Positions 1 through 8,963 of a stretch of 64,000 nt of DNA are shown in pieces. Made by a program: the position numbers and the translations under genes. The first letter of the stretch is position 1. The number at the start of each line of letters is the position of its first letter. The stretch comes from CAVRQM01 sp963723455 (GTDB taxonomy: Bacteria > Pseudomonadota > Alphaproteobacteria > Acetobacterales > Acetobacteraceae), in assembly GCA_963723455.1 (NCBI GenBank), contig CAVRQM010000001.1, positions 868,001-932,000 of the forward strand, in the 5' to 3' direction. The notes under the pieces were generated by a model. The model was not told the DNA's origin. It was given only the letters and a program-made list of their open reading frames with translations, and made no database searches.

Positions 1-168
1 CGCGCGCGACACCGTATCGGGCGAGCGCGGCGTGGCCAGGTCGATGTCGGCGACCTCGCGGCCGATCAGCGCGTCGCGCACCGCGCCGCCGACCACCCGC
101 GCCTCGGGGAGCGCGTCCCACACCGCGCCCAGCGCCGGATCGGAGAGGAAGGCAGGCGCCTGTTGCAT
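1..168 (-). CDS. cca: CCA tRNA nucleotidyltransferase, N-terminal fragment
   Basis: This enzyme adds the 3' CCA end to tRNAs in the cytoplasm. Only the first 56 residues lie in the window and the gene runs off the left edge. The fragment shows the class II polymerase-beta head: VVGGAVRDALIG at about residues 22-33, then DIDLATP, which holds the two catalytic carboxylates (DxD). The ATG at 168 leaves a typical short N-terminus before the glycine-rich motif. The family assignment is firm. In related bacteria this gene often sits close to the NUDIX and DUF1285 genes found here at 2.7-4.0 kb. Confidence 0.85.
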   Translation of the reverse strand, partial: MQQAPAFLSDPALGAVWDALPEARVVGGAVRDALIGREVADIDLATPRSPDTVSRA

Positions 169-315
169 GTCCTTCGCGAGTCATTGCCAGCCGCTGTGCT
201 GCGGCCAGCTAATCCAGAGACACGCACGATTGTCGGTGCGCGCCCATGGATTGCCACGCCGCCCCGCCGCTCGCAATCACCACGCCTTGCAGGCCCGATC
301 GTCGCTCGGGATCAA

Positions 316-1341
316 CTAGGCGCTCAAGGTTCGCAGTTCGCCTCGCGCCACGCCGAACAGGGTTCGCCCGAGCAATCCCGCGATGACCACCGTCGCGAAA
401 GCCAGCAGCGCCAGCGCGATCACGTCGGTCAGCCTCCCTGGATCCGCCGCCGCGAAGCGCAGAGCCGCGATCGCGCTCGCGGCGAGCGGGAAGCTGACCG
501 CCCACCACGAAACCCTGAACGGGCAGCAGCCGGGAAGGTGACGAAGCCGGCCCAGCAGCACGGCCAGCATGAACAGCGTCAGCACGTAGAGGCATTGCGC
601 GAACAGGTCGGTCTGGCCGGTCGTCCCGACATAGGTGGAAAATCCGACCGCGAACGGCGCCACCAGGATCAGCAGCGACGGCTGCAGCGCGGCCGGCATC
701 GGCGGCTCGAACATCAGCCGCGAGAGGATCAGCGTGAACAGCGGCACGGCGAAGAACAGTCCGACGGCCAGCCCCAGCACCATGACGCCATGCAGCGGCG
801 GCAAGCCGAGCGATGGCAGCGCCAGCGGCACGTCCAGCATGCCCACGACCGGGATGATCCAGGCCGGCGTCGCGTGCGCGGCCTGCTGGCGGTCGCTCAT
901 CCACCTGCTGACGATCATCCAGGCGAACACCAGCATCCCGACCGCCCCCGCGCCCCACACGACCCGCGCGAGCGGCAGGCTGACCGGCGCCAGGATGATC
1001 GGCAGCAGCAGCAGGCTTATCAGGACCGTGCCGAACAGGTTGCCCGCGATCGGATGACGGAACTCGGCCCGAACCGCGTGCGGCGCTGTCGCCAGCTTCA
1101 CCGCATAGCCGAGCGCCACAGCGACGAAGGCGATCACCGCCGCGGCTCCGATCGCCTCGGCCGCCCAGAGCGGTGCGCGAAACCGCTCATGGGCAAGCCG
1201 CCACGCGATCGAAAGTCCGCTTAGTCCCATGACCGAACCGAACAGGGCGACCGGCAGATAGTCGAGCTGCCCCGGACCTCCGGCCGTCGCCGGCATCGGG
1301 GTCGATGCCGTCGCGGCCGATGCCATCGAGATGTCCGTCAT
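316..1341 (-). CDS. TDT/SLAC1-family anion or tellurite-resistance transporter
   Basis: Integral membrane protein of about 341 residues with roughly ten hydrophobic helices, as in the TehA/SLAC1 (TDT) family of anion, C4-dicarboxylate and tellurite transporters. It was placed in this family by overall helix pattern and by stretches such as FLLAVLLGRLRH-like and PFRVSWWAVSFPLA near the C-terminus, where the W-W-A-x-S/T-F-P pattern is typical. I chose the ATG at 1341 (protein starts MTDISM) over an upstream in-frame start because the extra residues are basic and non-conserved. It is transcribed divergently from an AraC regulator, which probably controls it. The substrate cannot be read from the sequence. 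Confidence 0.8.
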   Translation of the reverse strand: MTDISMASAATASTPMPATAGGPGQLDYLPVALFGSVMGLSGLSIAWRLAHERFRAPLWAAEAIGAAAVIAFVAVALGYAVKLATAPHAVRAEFRHPIAGNLFGTVLISLLLLPIILAPVSLPLARVVWGAGAVGMLVFAWMIVSRWMSDRQQAAHATPAWIIPVVGMLDVPLALPSLGLPPLHGVMVLGLAVGLFFAVPLFTLILSRLMFEPPMPAALQPSLLILVAPFAVGFSTYVGTTGQTDLFAQCLYVLTLFMLAVLLGRLRHLPGCCPFRVSWWAVSFPLAASAIAALRFAAADPGRLTDVIALALLAFATVVIAGLLGRTLFGVARGELRTLSA

Positions 1342-1502
1342 CGTCGTGTCCCTTCGGATAGGCAGAGATTGGCGCGGTTCGCACCGCCGCGCGCAGACTG
1401 CACCCGGCATCGCCCGCGCTGAATGGCCGCCCGGCTCAGTCGAATGACCGCGCGGCTCAATCGGCGCTATGCTGGCATGCTGTCACGGCCAGAAAGGCTC
1501 GC

Positions 1503-2441
1503 ATGTCGCCAGACGAGCCCTTCGACGCGTTGAGCGGGTTGGCGCCGCTGCTGCGCGTGCATCCGGAACTGGACAGCCTGTGTCGCTTCGGTGCGCAATG
1601 GGTCTCGCCGCATCCGTCGGAAACGTCCGGCTGGGCGCCGTTCCATCTGGTGACTCAGGGCGCCTGCGCGCTCGACATGCGCGGCGCAGAGCCGGTGACA
1701 CTCGGCGCTGGCGACATCGCCCTCCTGCCGCACGGCGACGCGCATGTGGTGCGTGGGCCGGGAACAGCGCGAGGTGCGGCTGCGACCGCTCCGGTCAGCG
1801 TGCGCACGACCAGCGCCATCCAGATAAAGTCCGATATCGACGCGCCCGCGGCGGAACTGATTTGCGGGCGTCTGATCTTCGAGCAGGCGCACGACAATTT
1901 CGCGCGCGCCGCCCTGCCGCCGCTGATCGTGATGCGGACCGGGGACGACGCTGCCAGCAGCCGCCTGGGTGAGTTGCTCGCCGCGATCCGGGAGGAACTC
2001 GGTGCGGCCCGACCCGGCGCGCGCGCGATCTCCTGCGGCTTGGCGAGCGCGTTGCTGATGATGGTGCTGCGCGCGCATTTCGAGCGCGACCCCACCCGGC
2101 ACGGATTGCTGCGCCTGATGGGGCGGCGCCAGACCGCTCGCGCGTTGGCCGCCATGCTGGATGATCCGGGGCGGTCCTGGAGCCTCGACGACATCGCGGC
2201 CTGCGCCCGTACCTCGCGCGCTACGCTGGTGCGCGACTTCCGAAGACTCGCGGGCATCGCCCCGCTCGGGCTGCTGGCGGAGCTGCGTCTCGGGCTGGCC
2301 AGACAGGGCTTGTCCCGCTCCGACCGGCCACTCGCCGATATCGCGTTCGAGGCGGGCTATCGGTCGCAGAGCGCGTTCAGCCGCGCCTTCCAGCGGCGGT
2401 TCCACGTCACGCCAGGAGAAATGCGACAGGGAGGCGCCTGA
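1503..2441 (+). CDS. AraC-family transcriptional regulator with cupin sensor domain
   Basis: DNA-binding regulator of 312 residues. The N-terminal 110 or so residues form a cupin_6-like sensor (GWAPFHLVTQGACAL, then LGAGDIALLPHGDAH). The C-terminal 100 residues carry the two AraC helix-turn-helix units: WSLDDIAACARTSRATLVRDF and the signature LADIAFEAGYRSQSAFSRAF. It lies head-to-head with the TDT transporter with 161 bp between them, so it most likely regulates that gene from the shared region. Effector unknown. Confidence 0.9.
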   Translation: MSPDEPFDALSGLAPLLRVHPELDSLCRFGAQWVSPHPSETSGWAPFHLVTQGACALDMRGAEPVTLGAGDIALLPHGDAHVVRGPGTARGAAATAPVSVRTTSAIQIKSDIDAPAAELICGRLIFEQAHDNFARAALPPLIVMRTGDDAASSRLGELLAAIREELGAARPGARAISCGLASALLMMVLRAHFERDPTRHGLLRLMGRRQTARALAAMLDDPGRSWSLDDIAACARTSRATLVRDFRRLAGIAPLGLLAELRLGLARQGLSRSDRPLADIAFEAGYRSQSAFSRAFQRRFHVTPGEMRQGGA

Positions 2442-2460
2442 CCATGCGCCGCTCCCTCTC

Positions 2461-2691
2461 TCACGAACCATGCCCCGGAACCACCCGGCCGTCTTGCAGC
2501 CGCGCCGGCACATAGCCGCCGCTGCGCGGAAAGCCGCTGGACAGCGCCAGCCAGGTCAGCGCGGCGAGCAGCACCGCGACCCCGGCCAGCACCGTCCACA
2601 CCAGTCGGCGGCCGCGCAGGCCGAGCTGCCACCACAGCGCGAACACCACGAACGGCGCCAGGAACAGCGCGATCTCGCTCAGCCGCGCCAT
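2461..2691 (-). CDS. DUF6111 family small membrane protein
   Basis: A 76-residue protein with two predicted membrane helices (about residues 6-22 and 31-52) and a short polar C-terminal tail. Size and pattern match the alphaproteobacterial DUF6111 family, usually encoded beside cca and a NUDIX CoA pyrophosphatase. It follows the NUDIX gene by a few bases on the same strand, so it is probably the last gene of the DUF1285-NUDIX operon. No biochemical role is known. Confidence 0.75.
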   Translation of the reverse strand: MARLSEIALFLAPFVVFALWWQLGLRGRRLVWTVLAGVAVLLAALTWLALSSGFPRSGGYVPARLQDGRVVPGHGS

Positions 2692-2695
2692 GCGC

Positions 2696-3352
2696 TCAAT
2701 CGGCCGGGGCGCGCAGCCGGGCGGCGAGGTTCATCAGGATCGCCGCGGTGGCGCCCCAGATGTAGTGCTGCGGATGCGGCCATACCCAGAAACTGCGCGA
2801 CCGGCCACCCAGCACGGCATGTCGGCGCTGCGGCGCGTCGGGATCGAGCAGCACCGACAACGGCAGCTCGAACACCGCATCGACCTCGTGCGGCGACGGG
2901 CGCAGCGCCAGCGCATCCAGCGCCAGCCCGGACGGCAGCAGCCCCAGCACCGGGGTGATGCGGTAGCCGGTCCCGGTCACGTAGTCGTCCAGCCGGCCCA
3001 GGGTTTCGACATGCGCCCGGTCGAGCGCCACCTCCTCCTCGGCCTCGCGCAGCGCCGCGTCCTCCGGCCCGGCGTCGCCGGGGTCGATGCGCCCGCCCGG
3101 AAAGCTCACCTGGCCGGCATGGCTGGACAGATGTGCGCCGCGCCGGGTCAGCAGCACGCCCGGCGCCGGACCCAGCACGAACGGCACCAGCACCGCGGCG
3201 GCGATCAGCGCGGGGCAATCGGGCAGGTCGGTGTCGTCGGCGACATGGGCGTCGCGCGCCGGGCTGCGCAGGCGGCGGCGCAGTTCGTGGGCATCGAGCG
3301 CGAACGGGCCGCAAGCAGCGCCGGGAGCAGCGGTCGGCGGGGCTGCGCTCAA
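2696..3352 (-). CDS. NUDIX hydrolase, CoA pyrophosphatase type
   Basis: Predicted cytoplasmic hydrolase that cleaves CoA-like diphosphates. It has the CoA-pyrophosphatase signature just before the Nudix box (LLTRRGAHLSSHAGQVSFPGG) and then the box itself (GG-x5-D... REAEEEVAL), giving the REUxEE metal site at about residues 105-115. No ATG is available. The TTG at 3352 overlaps the DUF1285 stop by four bases (TTGA), so translational coupling is likely and gives a 218-residue protein of normal size. The start is inferred; the family call is firm. Confidence 0.85.
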   Translation of the reverse strand: MSAAPPTAAPGAACGPFALDAHELRRRLRSPARDAHVADDTDLPDCPALIAAAVLVPFVLGPAPGVLLTRRGAHLSSHAGQVSFPGGRIDPGDAGPEDAALREAEEEVALDRAHVETLGRLDDYVTGTGYRITPVLGLLPSGLALDALALRPSPHEVDAVFELPLSVLLDPDAPQRRHAVLGGRSRSFWVWPHPQHYIWGATAAILMNLAARLRAPAD

Positions 3353-4038
3353 TCCGCCTCGGCCGTCCCGTCCGCCCCGGAAGCGTGCCCGGAAGCGTGC
3401 CCGGCAGCGTCCAGGGCATCGTCGCCGGCATCGTCCTCGGCGCCGGACGGCAGGTCGCCGAGCGGGAAGAAGCAGCCGCAGCTCCAGACGCCCAGCGCCG
3501 GGATGCCGTGCGCCGTCAGGCCCGGCTCGGCCAGCGCCACCAGCTCGTAATAGATCGCCCGGCTGATCCGCGCCTCGATCGGCAGCCGCCCCAGGCCGGG
3601 GCGGACCCGCAGATAGGGCGTGGGATCGCAGGTCAGCAGGTCGTGCGCGACGCGGATCGGGTGCTCGCGATCGGCGGTCACCAGTTGGTCGATGTTGGTG
3701 CGGAAGGTCAGCCGCTGGTCGCGGCCGCAGCCGGTCCAGTCCAGCTCGACGGCCACGAACGGCGCGTCCTCGACCTCGATGCGGCCGCGCTCGGCCGGCG
3801 TCTCCAGCCAGAACACGCCATCCTCGGCGCGCTTCAGCACCGAGGCGAATAGGCAGACCATCTCCTTGCGCCCGATCGGGCTGCCGCGGTACAGCCACGC
3901 CCCGTCGCGGCGGATCAGGAACGGCAGGTCGCCGCACTCGATCACCGTCCGGCGCGGACGGGCCGGCCTGGCGGGCTCGCGGCAGGGCGGCTTGGATGCG
4001 GCCGGCAGCAGCGCCGTCCAATGCACGAGTTGGTTCAC
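3349..4038 (-). CDS. DUF1285 domain-containing protein
   Basis: A protein of about 229 residues with the DUF1285 core: CGDLPFLIRRDGAWLYRGSPI at about residues 35-55, then ERGRIEVEDAPFVAVEL and TNIDQLVTADREHPIRV. The GTG at 4038 is preceded by a good ribosome site (ggagg) on the minus strand and is preferred over the longer frame. The last 40 residues are Asp/Gly/His rich and probably disordered. It heads a three-gene operon with the NUDIX hydrolase and DUF6111. The molecular role of DUF1285 is not established. Confidence 0.85.
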   Translation of the reverse strand: MNQLVHWTALLPAASKPPCREPARPARPRRTVIECGDLPFLIRRDGAWLYRGSPIGRKEMVCLFASVLKRAEDGVFWLETPAERGRIEVEDAPFVAVELDWTGCGRDQRLTFRTNIDQLVTADREHPIRVAHDLLTCDPTPYLRVRPGLGRLPIEARISRAIYYELVALAEPGLTAHGIPALGVWSCGCFFPLGDLPSGAEDDAGDDALDAAGHASGHASGADGTAEAD

Positions 4039-4202
4039 GTCGTGGCCTCCATCGCCGCCAGCGCCCGCGGGGCAGCCGCCTCGTGCTCGCGATATAGGGA
4101 GGCGCGATCGCCGGAAGAAGCCGCGCAGATGACTTTCCCGCAATCCGGCTTCCCTTCCTGGCGCGGACTTTCATCTGTGGTGGGTGTGTGGGAGAAATGG
4201 CG

Positions 4203-5267
4203 ATGGCGACACTCGCGGCGACCCCGGCGCAGCCGGCAGGCACCCCGTCCCTGCACGACATGCCGGCCGTCCCGCCCGCCAACGTGCTCGCCGAGGTCGA
4301 CCAGCTGGGCGGCCGCATGGCCGCGGTGCGCGGGCAGATCGCGCGCAGCATCATCGGCCAGCAATCGGTGGTCGAGCAGAGCCTGGTGGCGCTGCTGTCC
4401 GGCGGCCACGCGCTGCTGGTCGGCGTGCCCGGGCTGGGCAAGTCGCGTCTGGTCGAGACCCTGGCCGTGGTGCTGGGCCTTGCCACCAAGCGGGTGCAGT
4501 TCACCCCCGACCTGATGCCGGCCGACATCATCGGCAGCGAGGTGCTGGACGAGGCGCCTGCCGCAGGCGCGTCTGGCGGCGGGCAGCGGGCGTTCCGCTT
4601 CGTGCCCGGCCCGGTGTTCTGCCAGCTGCTGATGGCCGACGAGATCAACCGCGCCTCGCCGCGCACGCAATCGGCGCTGCTGCAGGCGATGCAGGAGAAG
4701 CGTGTGGCGGTCGGCGGCACCGATCATGCGGTGCCGCGGCCATTCCATGTGCTCGCGACGCAGAACCCGATCGAGCAGGAAGGCACCTACCCGCTGCCCG
4801 AGGCGCAGCTCGACCGCTTCCTGCTGCAGATCGACGTGACCTATCCGGCGCTGGCCGAGGAACGGGCGATGCTGCTGGCGACGACCGGGGCGGCCGAGGC
4901 GCACCCCGAGCCGGTGCTGTCGGCCGAGCAGCTGGTGGCCGCGCAGCGGCTGATCCGCCACATCCCGGTGGCCAGCGGCGTGGTCGATGCGATCCTGGCC
5001 CTGGTGCGCGGGGCGCGGCCGGAGACGGCAAGCGACGAGGCGGTGCGCCGGCACGTCGCCTGGGGGCCCGGGCCGCGCGCGGCGCAGGCGCTGATGCTGG
5101 CGACGCGGGCGCGCGCGGTGCTGGACGGGCGGCTGTCGCCCAGCCTGGACGATGTGGCCGCCTTGGCGCCGGCGGTTTTGCGGCACCGCATGGCGCTGGC
5201 CTTCGCCGCTCGCGCCGAGGGCGTCACCCTGGACGGCATCGTGGCGGGCTTGGTCGAACGGCTGTGA
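4203..5267 (+). CDS. MoxR-family AAA+ ATPase
   Basis: Cytoplasmic MoxR-type chaperone ATPase of about 354 residues. Visible motifs are Walker A (GVPGLGKSRL), the MoxR loop QFTPDLMPADIIGSE, Walker B/DEIN box (LLMADEINRASPRTQSALLQAMQE), sensor 1 (VLATQNPIEQEGTYPLPEAQLDRF) and a C-terminal lid. Several in-frame starts exist (4188, 4197, 4203). ATG 4203 has the best spacing to ggag. It is the first gene of an operon with DUF58 and two large membrane proteins, the usual MoxR-BatA-type arrangement for assembling or remodelling cell-envelope or metal-binding proteins. Confidence 0.92.
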   Translation: MATLAATPAQPAGTPSLHDMPAVPPANVLAEVDQLGGRMAAVRGQIARSIIGQQSVVEQSLVALLSGGHALLVGVPGLGKSRLVETLAVVLGLATKRVQFTPDLMPADIIGSEVLDEAPAAGASGGGQRAFRFVPGPVFCQLLMADEINRASPRTQSALLQAMQEKRVAVGGTDHAVPRPFHVLATQNPIEQEGTYPLPEAQLDRFLLQIDVTYPALAEERAMLLATTGAAEAHPEPVLSAEQLVAAQRLIRHIPVASGVVDAILALVRGARPETASDEAVRRHVAWGPGPRAAQALMLATRARAVLDGRLSPSLDDVAALAPAVLRHRMALAFAARAEGVTLDGIVAGLVERL

Positions 5268-5298
5268 CCACGCCGGCCGGCCCGCCCGTGGCGTTCCA

Positions 5299-6201
5299 AT
5301 GAGCGTCGCCCCAGCGCCGGCGCGGCGGCCGCTGCTGGCCGCGCAGGCGCTGGGCGCGCACCTGCCGCCGCTGCTGCTGGCCGCGGAGCGCATCGCGGCC
5401 ACCGTCGCGCAGGGCGTGCATGGCCGCCGCCGGGTCGGCCAGGGCGACAGTTTCTGGCAGTTCCGCCCGCTGCTGCCCGGCGAGCCGGCGTCGCGCATCG
5501 ACTGGCGCCGCTCGGCGCGCGCCGAGCGCGGCCATTTCGTGCGCCAGACTGAATGGGAGGCGGCGCAGACCGTGGCGATCTGGCGCGCCGCCGGTCCGGG
5601 GATGCGGTGGCGCAGCGCCACGGAGCTGCCCGAAAAGCAGGCGCGGGCGGACCTGTTGCTGCTGGCGCTCGCCGCGCTGCTGCTGCGGGGCGGCGAGCGG
5701 GTGCGCCTGCTGGGCGGCGCGCGGCCGCTCGACGTGGCCGGGCAGGCGGGCCTCGCGCGGCTGGCGGCGGCGCTGGACGGCATGGCGGAGGCGCGGGCCG
5801 GCCTGCCGGATCCCGAACTGGCGCCGCGGCACGGCGGCGTCGTGCTGATCGGCGACTTTCTCGACCCGATCGAGACGCTCCGCCCGGCCATCGCCGGGCT
5901 GGCCGCGCGCGCGGTCAGCGGCCAGGTGCTGCAGATCCTGGACCCGGCCGAGGTGACGCTGCCCTATGCCGGCCGCGTCCGCTTCACCGCGCCGGCGCCC
6001 GGCGGCCCGGCAGCGCTGATCGGCAAGGCCGAGACAGTGCGCGCCGCCTACGCCGCGCGGCTGGCCGAGCAGCAGGCCGGCCTGGCGGCGATCTGCCGCG
6101 CCGCCGGGCTGGGGCTGGTCGTCCATCACACCGACCACGCGCCGACCGCCGCCTTGCTGGCGCTGCACGCCGCCTTGGCCCCGCGGCCGGGGCGCGGCTG
6201 A
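5299..6201 (+). CDS. DUF58 domain-containing protein
   Basis: A 300-residue protein carrying the DUF58 core found next to MoxR ATPases: GVHGRRRVGQGDSFWQFRPL, then EPASRIDWRRSARAERGHFVRQTEWE, a VWA-like fold. It starts at ATG 5299, 31 bp after the moxR stop. DUF58 proteins are thought to be clients or partners of MoxR. Gene order MoxR-DUF58-BatA-like supports co-function in one complex. Confidence 0.88.
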   Translation: MSVAPAPARRPLLAAQALGAHLPPLLLAAERIAATVAQGVHGRRRVGQGDSFWQFRPLLPGEPASRIDWRRSARAERGHFVRQTEWEAAQTVAIWRAAGPGMRWRSATELPEKQARADLLLLALAALLLRGGERVRLLGGARPLDVAGQAGLARLAAALDGMAEARAGLPDPELAPRHGGVVLIGDFLDPIETLRPAIAGLAARAVSGQVLQILDPAEVTLPYAGRVRFTAPAPGGPAALIGKAETVRAAYAARLAEQQAGLAAICRAAGLGLVVHHTDHAPTAALLALHAALAPRPGRG

Positions 6202-6207
6202 GCCTGC

Positions 6208-8944
6208 ATGACCTTCGCCGCCCCCTGGCTGCTGCTGGCGCTGGCCGGGCTGCCGCTGCTGTGGTGGCTGCTGCGGGTCGTGCCGCCGGCGCCGCGCCGG
6301 CTGTCGTTTCCGGCAGTGCGGCTGCTGCTGGCATTGCCGGCGACGGCGCAGACTGCGTCGCGCACGCCGCCGTGGCTGCTAGCGCTGCGGGTCGGCGCGG
6401 TCGGGTTGATCGTGGCGGGCCTGGCCGGGCCGGTGCTGCGCGGCCGCCCGGCCCCGCCCGGCAGCGGGCCGCTGCTGCTGGTCGTCGATAACGGCTGGGC
6501 GTCGGCCGCCGACTGGCCGGCGCGGCTGCTTGCGTCGCAATCGGTGCTGCAGCGCGCCGCGACCGCCGGCCGGCGGGTGGCGCTGCTGGCGACCGCGCCG
6601 GGCGAGGACGGGACCATCGCGCCGCCGCTGGTCATGCCGGCGGCGGAGCTGTCGCCGCGGCTGGCGGTGCTGCGGCCGCAACCCTGGCCGGCCGATCGCG
6701 CCGCCGCCGCCGTCGCGCTGGCGGCGTGGGTCCGCGCCGATCCGGGGGCGCACGGCGTCGCCTATGTCGCCGACGGGCTGACCGATGGCGACGCCTGGCG
6801 GCACTTCGCCGAAGCGCTGCGCGCCGCCGGGCCGGTGCTGACGGTCGCAGGCGGCGACCCCGCCGGCGCGGCTGCTGCTGACCCCGGTGGCCGAGCCGGA
6901 CGGGCTGCGCGCCACGCTGGCGCAGATCCCGCGCCCGGCGCCGTCCAGCGCCGCGGTGCTGGCGCAGAGCGCCGACGGGCGCACCATCGCGCGGGTCACG
7001 CTGGAGGTCGCCGCGGGCGCGGCGCGCGCGCAGGCAAGGCTGGCGCTGCCGGTCGAGCTGCGCAACCAGGTGGACCGGCTGGTGCTGGCCGCGTCCGCCG
7101 GACAGCTGCCCAGCGCCGGGGCGGTGGCGCTGGTGGACGAGGCGGCGCGACGGCGCCCGGTCGGCATCCTGGGCGATGCCGCGGCCGCCGACACCCCGCT
7201 GGCCGGCGCTGCCTATTTCATCCGCCGCGCGTTGGGCCCGTATGCGGAACTGCGCGAGGGCAGCCTGGACACGCTGCTGGCCGGACATCTCTCGGTTCTG
7301 GTGCTGGCGGACCACCCGCTGCAGCCCGGGCCGGAGGCCGACCGGATCGCCGCCTGGGTGGCGGCCGGCGGGCTGCTGCTGCGTTTCTCGGGTCCGGCCA
7401 CCGCGCAGGGCTCGGCCGACCAGGCGGCGGACCCGCTGCTGCCGGTGCCGCTGCTCGGCTTCGAGCGCGAGCTGGGCGGGGCGATGTCCTGGGGCAAGCC
7501 CGCGACATTGGCGCCGTTCGCGCCGCCCTCGCCGTTCGCCGGCCTGCCGGTCCCGGCTGACGTGCAGGTGAGCCGGCAGGTGCTGGCCGACCCGGCCGGG
7601 GATCTGACGCAGGCGACCTGGGCGCGGCTGGCCGACGGCACGCCGCTGGTCACCCAGCGGGCGATCGGCGTCGGGCGGGTGGTGCTGTTCCACGTCACCG
7701 CCAATGCCGATTGGTCCAGCCTGCCGCTGTCCGGGCTGTTCGTGGACATGCTGCGGCGGCTGGTCGCGCTGTCCGCGGGCGTCGCGCCTGACCGGCTGGG
7801 CAGCGATGCGGGGCCGCTCGCGCCGGCGCTGACGCTGGACGGCGCCGGGGCGCCCGGGCCGCCGCCGGCCTCGGCCATGCCGATCGCCGCGCGCGACTTC
7901 GCCGCCGCGAGCGTCTCGCCGGCGCATCCGCCCGGGCTGTACGGGCCGGAGAACGCGCGCCGGGCGCTGAACCTGGCGGCGAACCTGCCACCGCCGGCCG
8001 CCGCCCCGGCCATCCCGGGCGCGGCGCGCGAGGCGATCGGGCCGGCCCCGGCGGCGCATGCGGTCGGGCCGTTCCTGGTGGCGCTGGCGATCGCGCTGCT
8101 GGCGGCCGACCTGCTGCTGTCGCTGCGGCTGCGCGGACTGACCCGCGCGGCCGCAGCGGCGCTGCTGGCGGTCGGTCTGCTGGCAGCGCCCGTCCGCGCC
8201 GCCGAGCGCGCCGCCGGCGATGCCGACAGCGCCGCCGCCGCCCTGGCGACGCGGCTGGCCTATATCCAGAGCGGCGACCCGGCGATCGACGACGTGGCGC
8301 GCGCCGGGCTGGCCGGGCTGTCGTCCTATGTCAACGATCGCACAGCGGCGGTGCTTGCCGATCCGGTTGCGGTGGCGCCGGGTCACGACGACCTCAGCGT
8401 CTATCCGCTGCTGTACTGGCCGCTCAGCGCCGACGCGGCGACGCCGGACGCGGCGGCGATGGCGGCGCTCAACGACTTCATGGCGCATGGCGGCATAATC
8501 CTGATCGACACCCGCGACGGCGGCAGCGGCGCGGGGATGGCGCCCGGGACGCAGGACGTGCTGCGCCGCATCGGCCAGGGCGGGGCCGGCGGGCTGCTGG
8601 TGCCGCCGCTGGCGCCGCTGACCCGCGAGCACGTCCTGGCGCACGCCTTCTACCTGCTCGACGAGTTCCCCGGGCGCTATGTCGGCGACACGGTCTGGGT
8701 GGCGCGCGATCAGGACCGCACCAACGACAGCGTGAGCCCGGTGGTGATCGGCGGCGACGATTGGGCGGCGGCCTGGGCCGTCGATGCGCAGGGCCGCCAC
8801 CCGTACGCCACGCTGCCCGGCGGCGAGCGCCAGCGCACCCTGGCCTATCGTTTCGGCGTCAACCTGGTGATGTATGCCCTGACCGGCAACTACAAGGGCG
8901 ATCAGGTGCACGTGCCCGCCCTGCTGCAGCGGATGGGCCAGTGA
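6208..8944 (+). CDS. BatA/DUF4159 fusion membrane protein (frame-interrupted)
   Basis: Large envelope protein of about 910 residues when two frames are joined. The N-terminus (FAAPWLLLALAGLPLLWWLL) is a BatA-type membrane anchor, followed by a VWA-like region (LLLVVDNGWASAADW). The C-terminal 210 residues form DUF4159 (YPLLYWPLS, then FMAHGGIILIDTRDGG and FYLLDEFPGRY). A membrane segment near residues 620-660 precedes DUF4159. The reading frame changes by +1 near 6860-6885: the first part is in the frame of 6208 and the rest in the frame of 6887. Both sides keep family sequence, so I read this as one gene with a one-base insertion, probably an assembly error. It follows DUF58 by 6 bp. Confidence 0.8.
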
Positions 8945-8963
8945 GCGATGGCCCAATGAGCCG

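Noticed and set aside
4188..4202. Upstream GTG/ATG starts for the MoxR ATPase
   Set aside because: They lie on top of, or too close to, the ggag ribosome site; ATG 4203 fits better.
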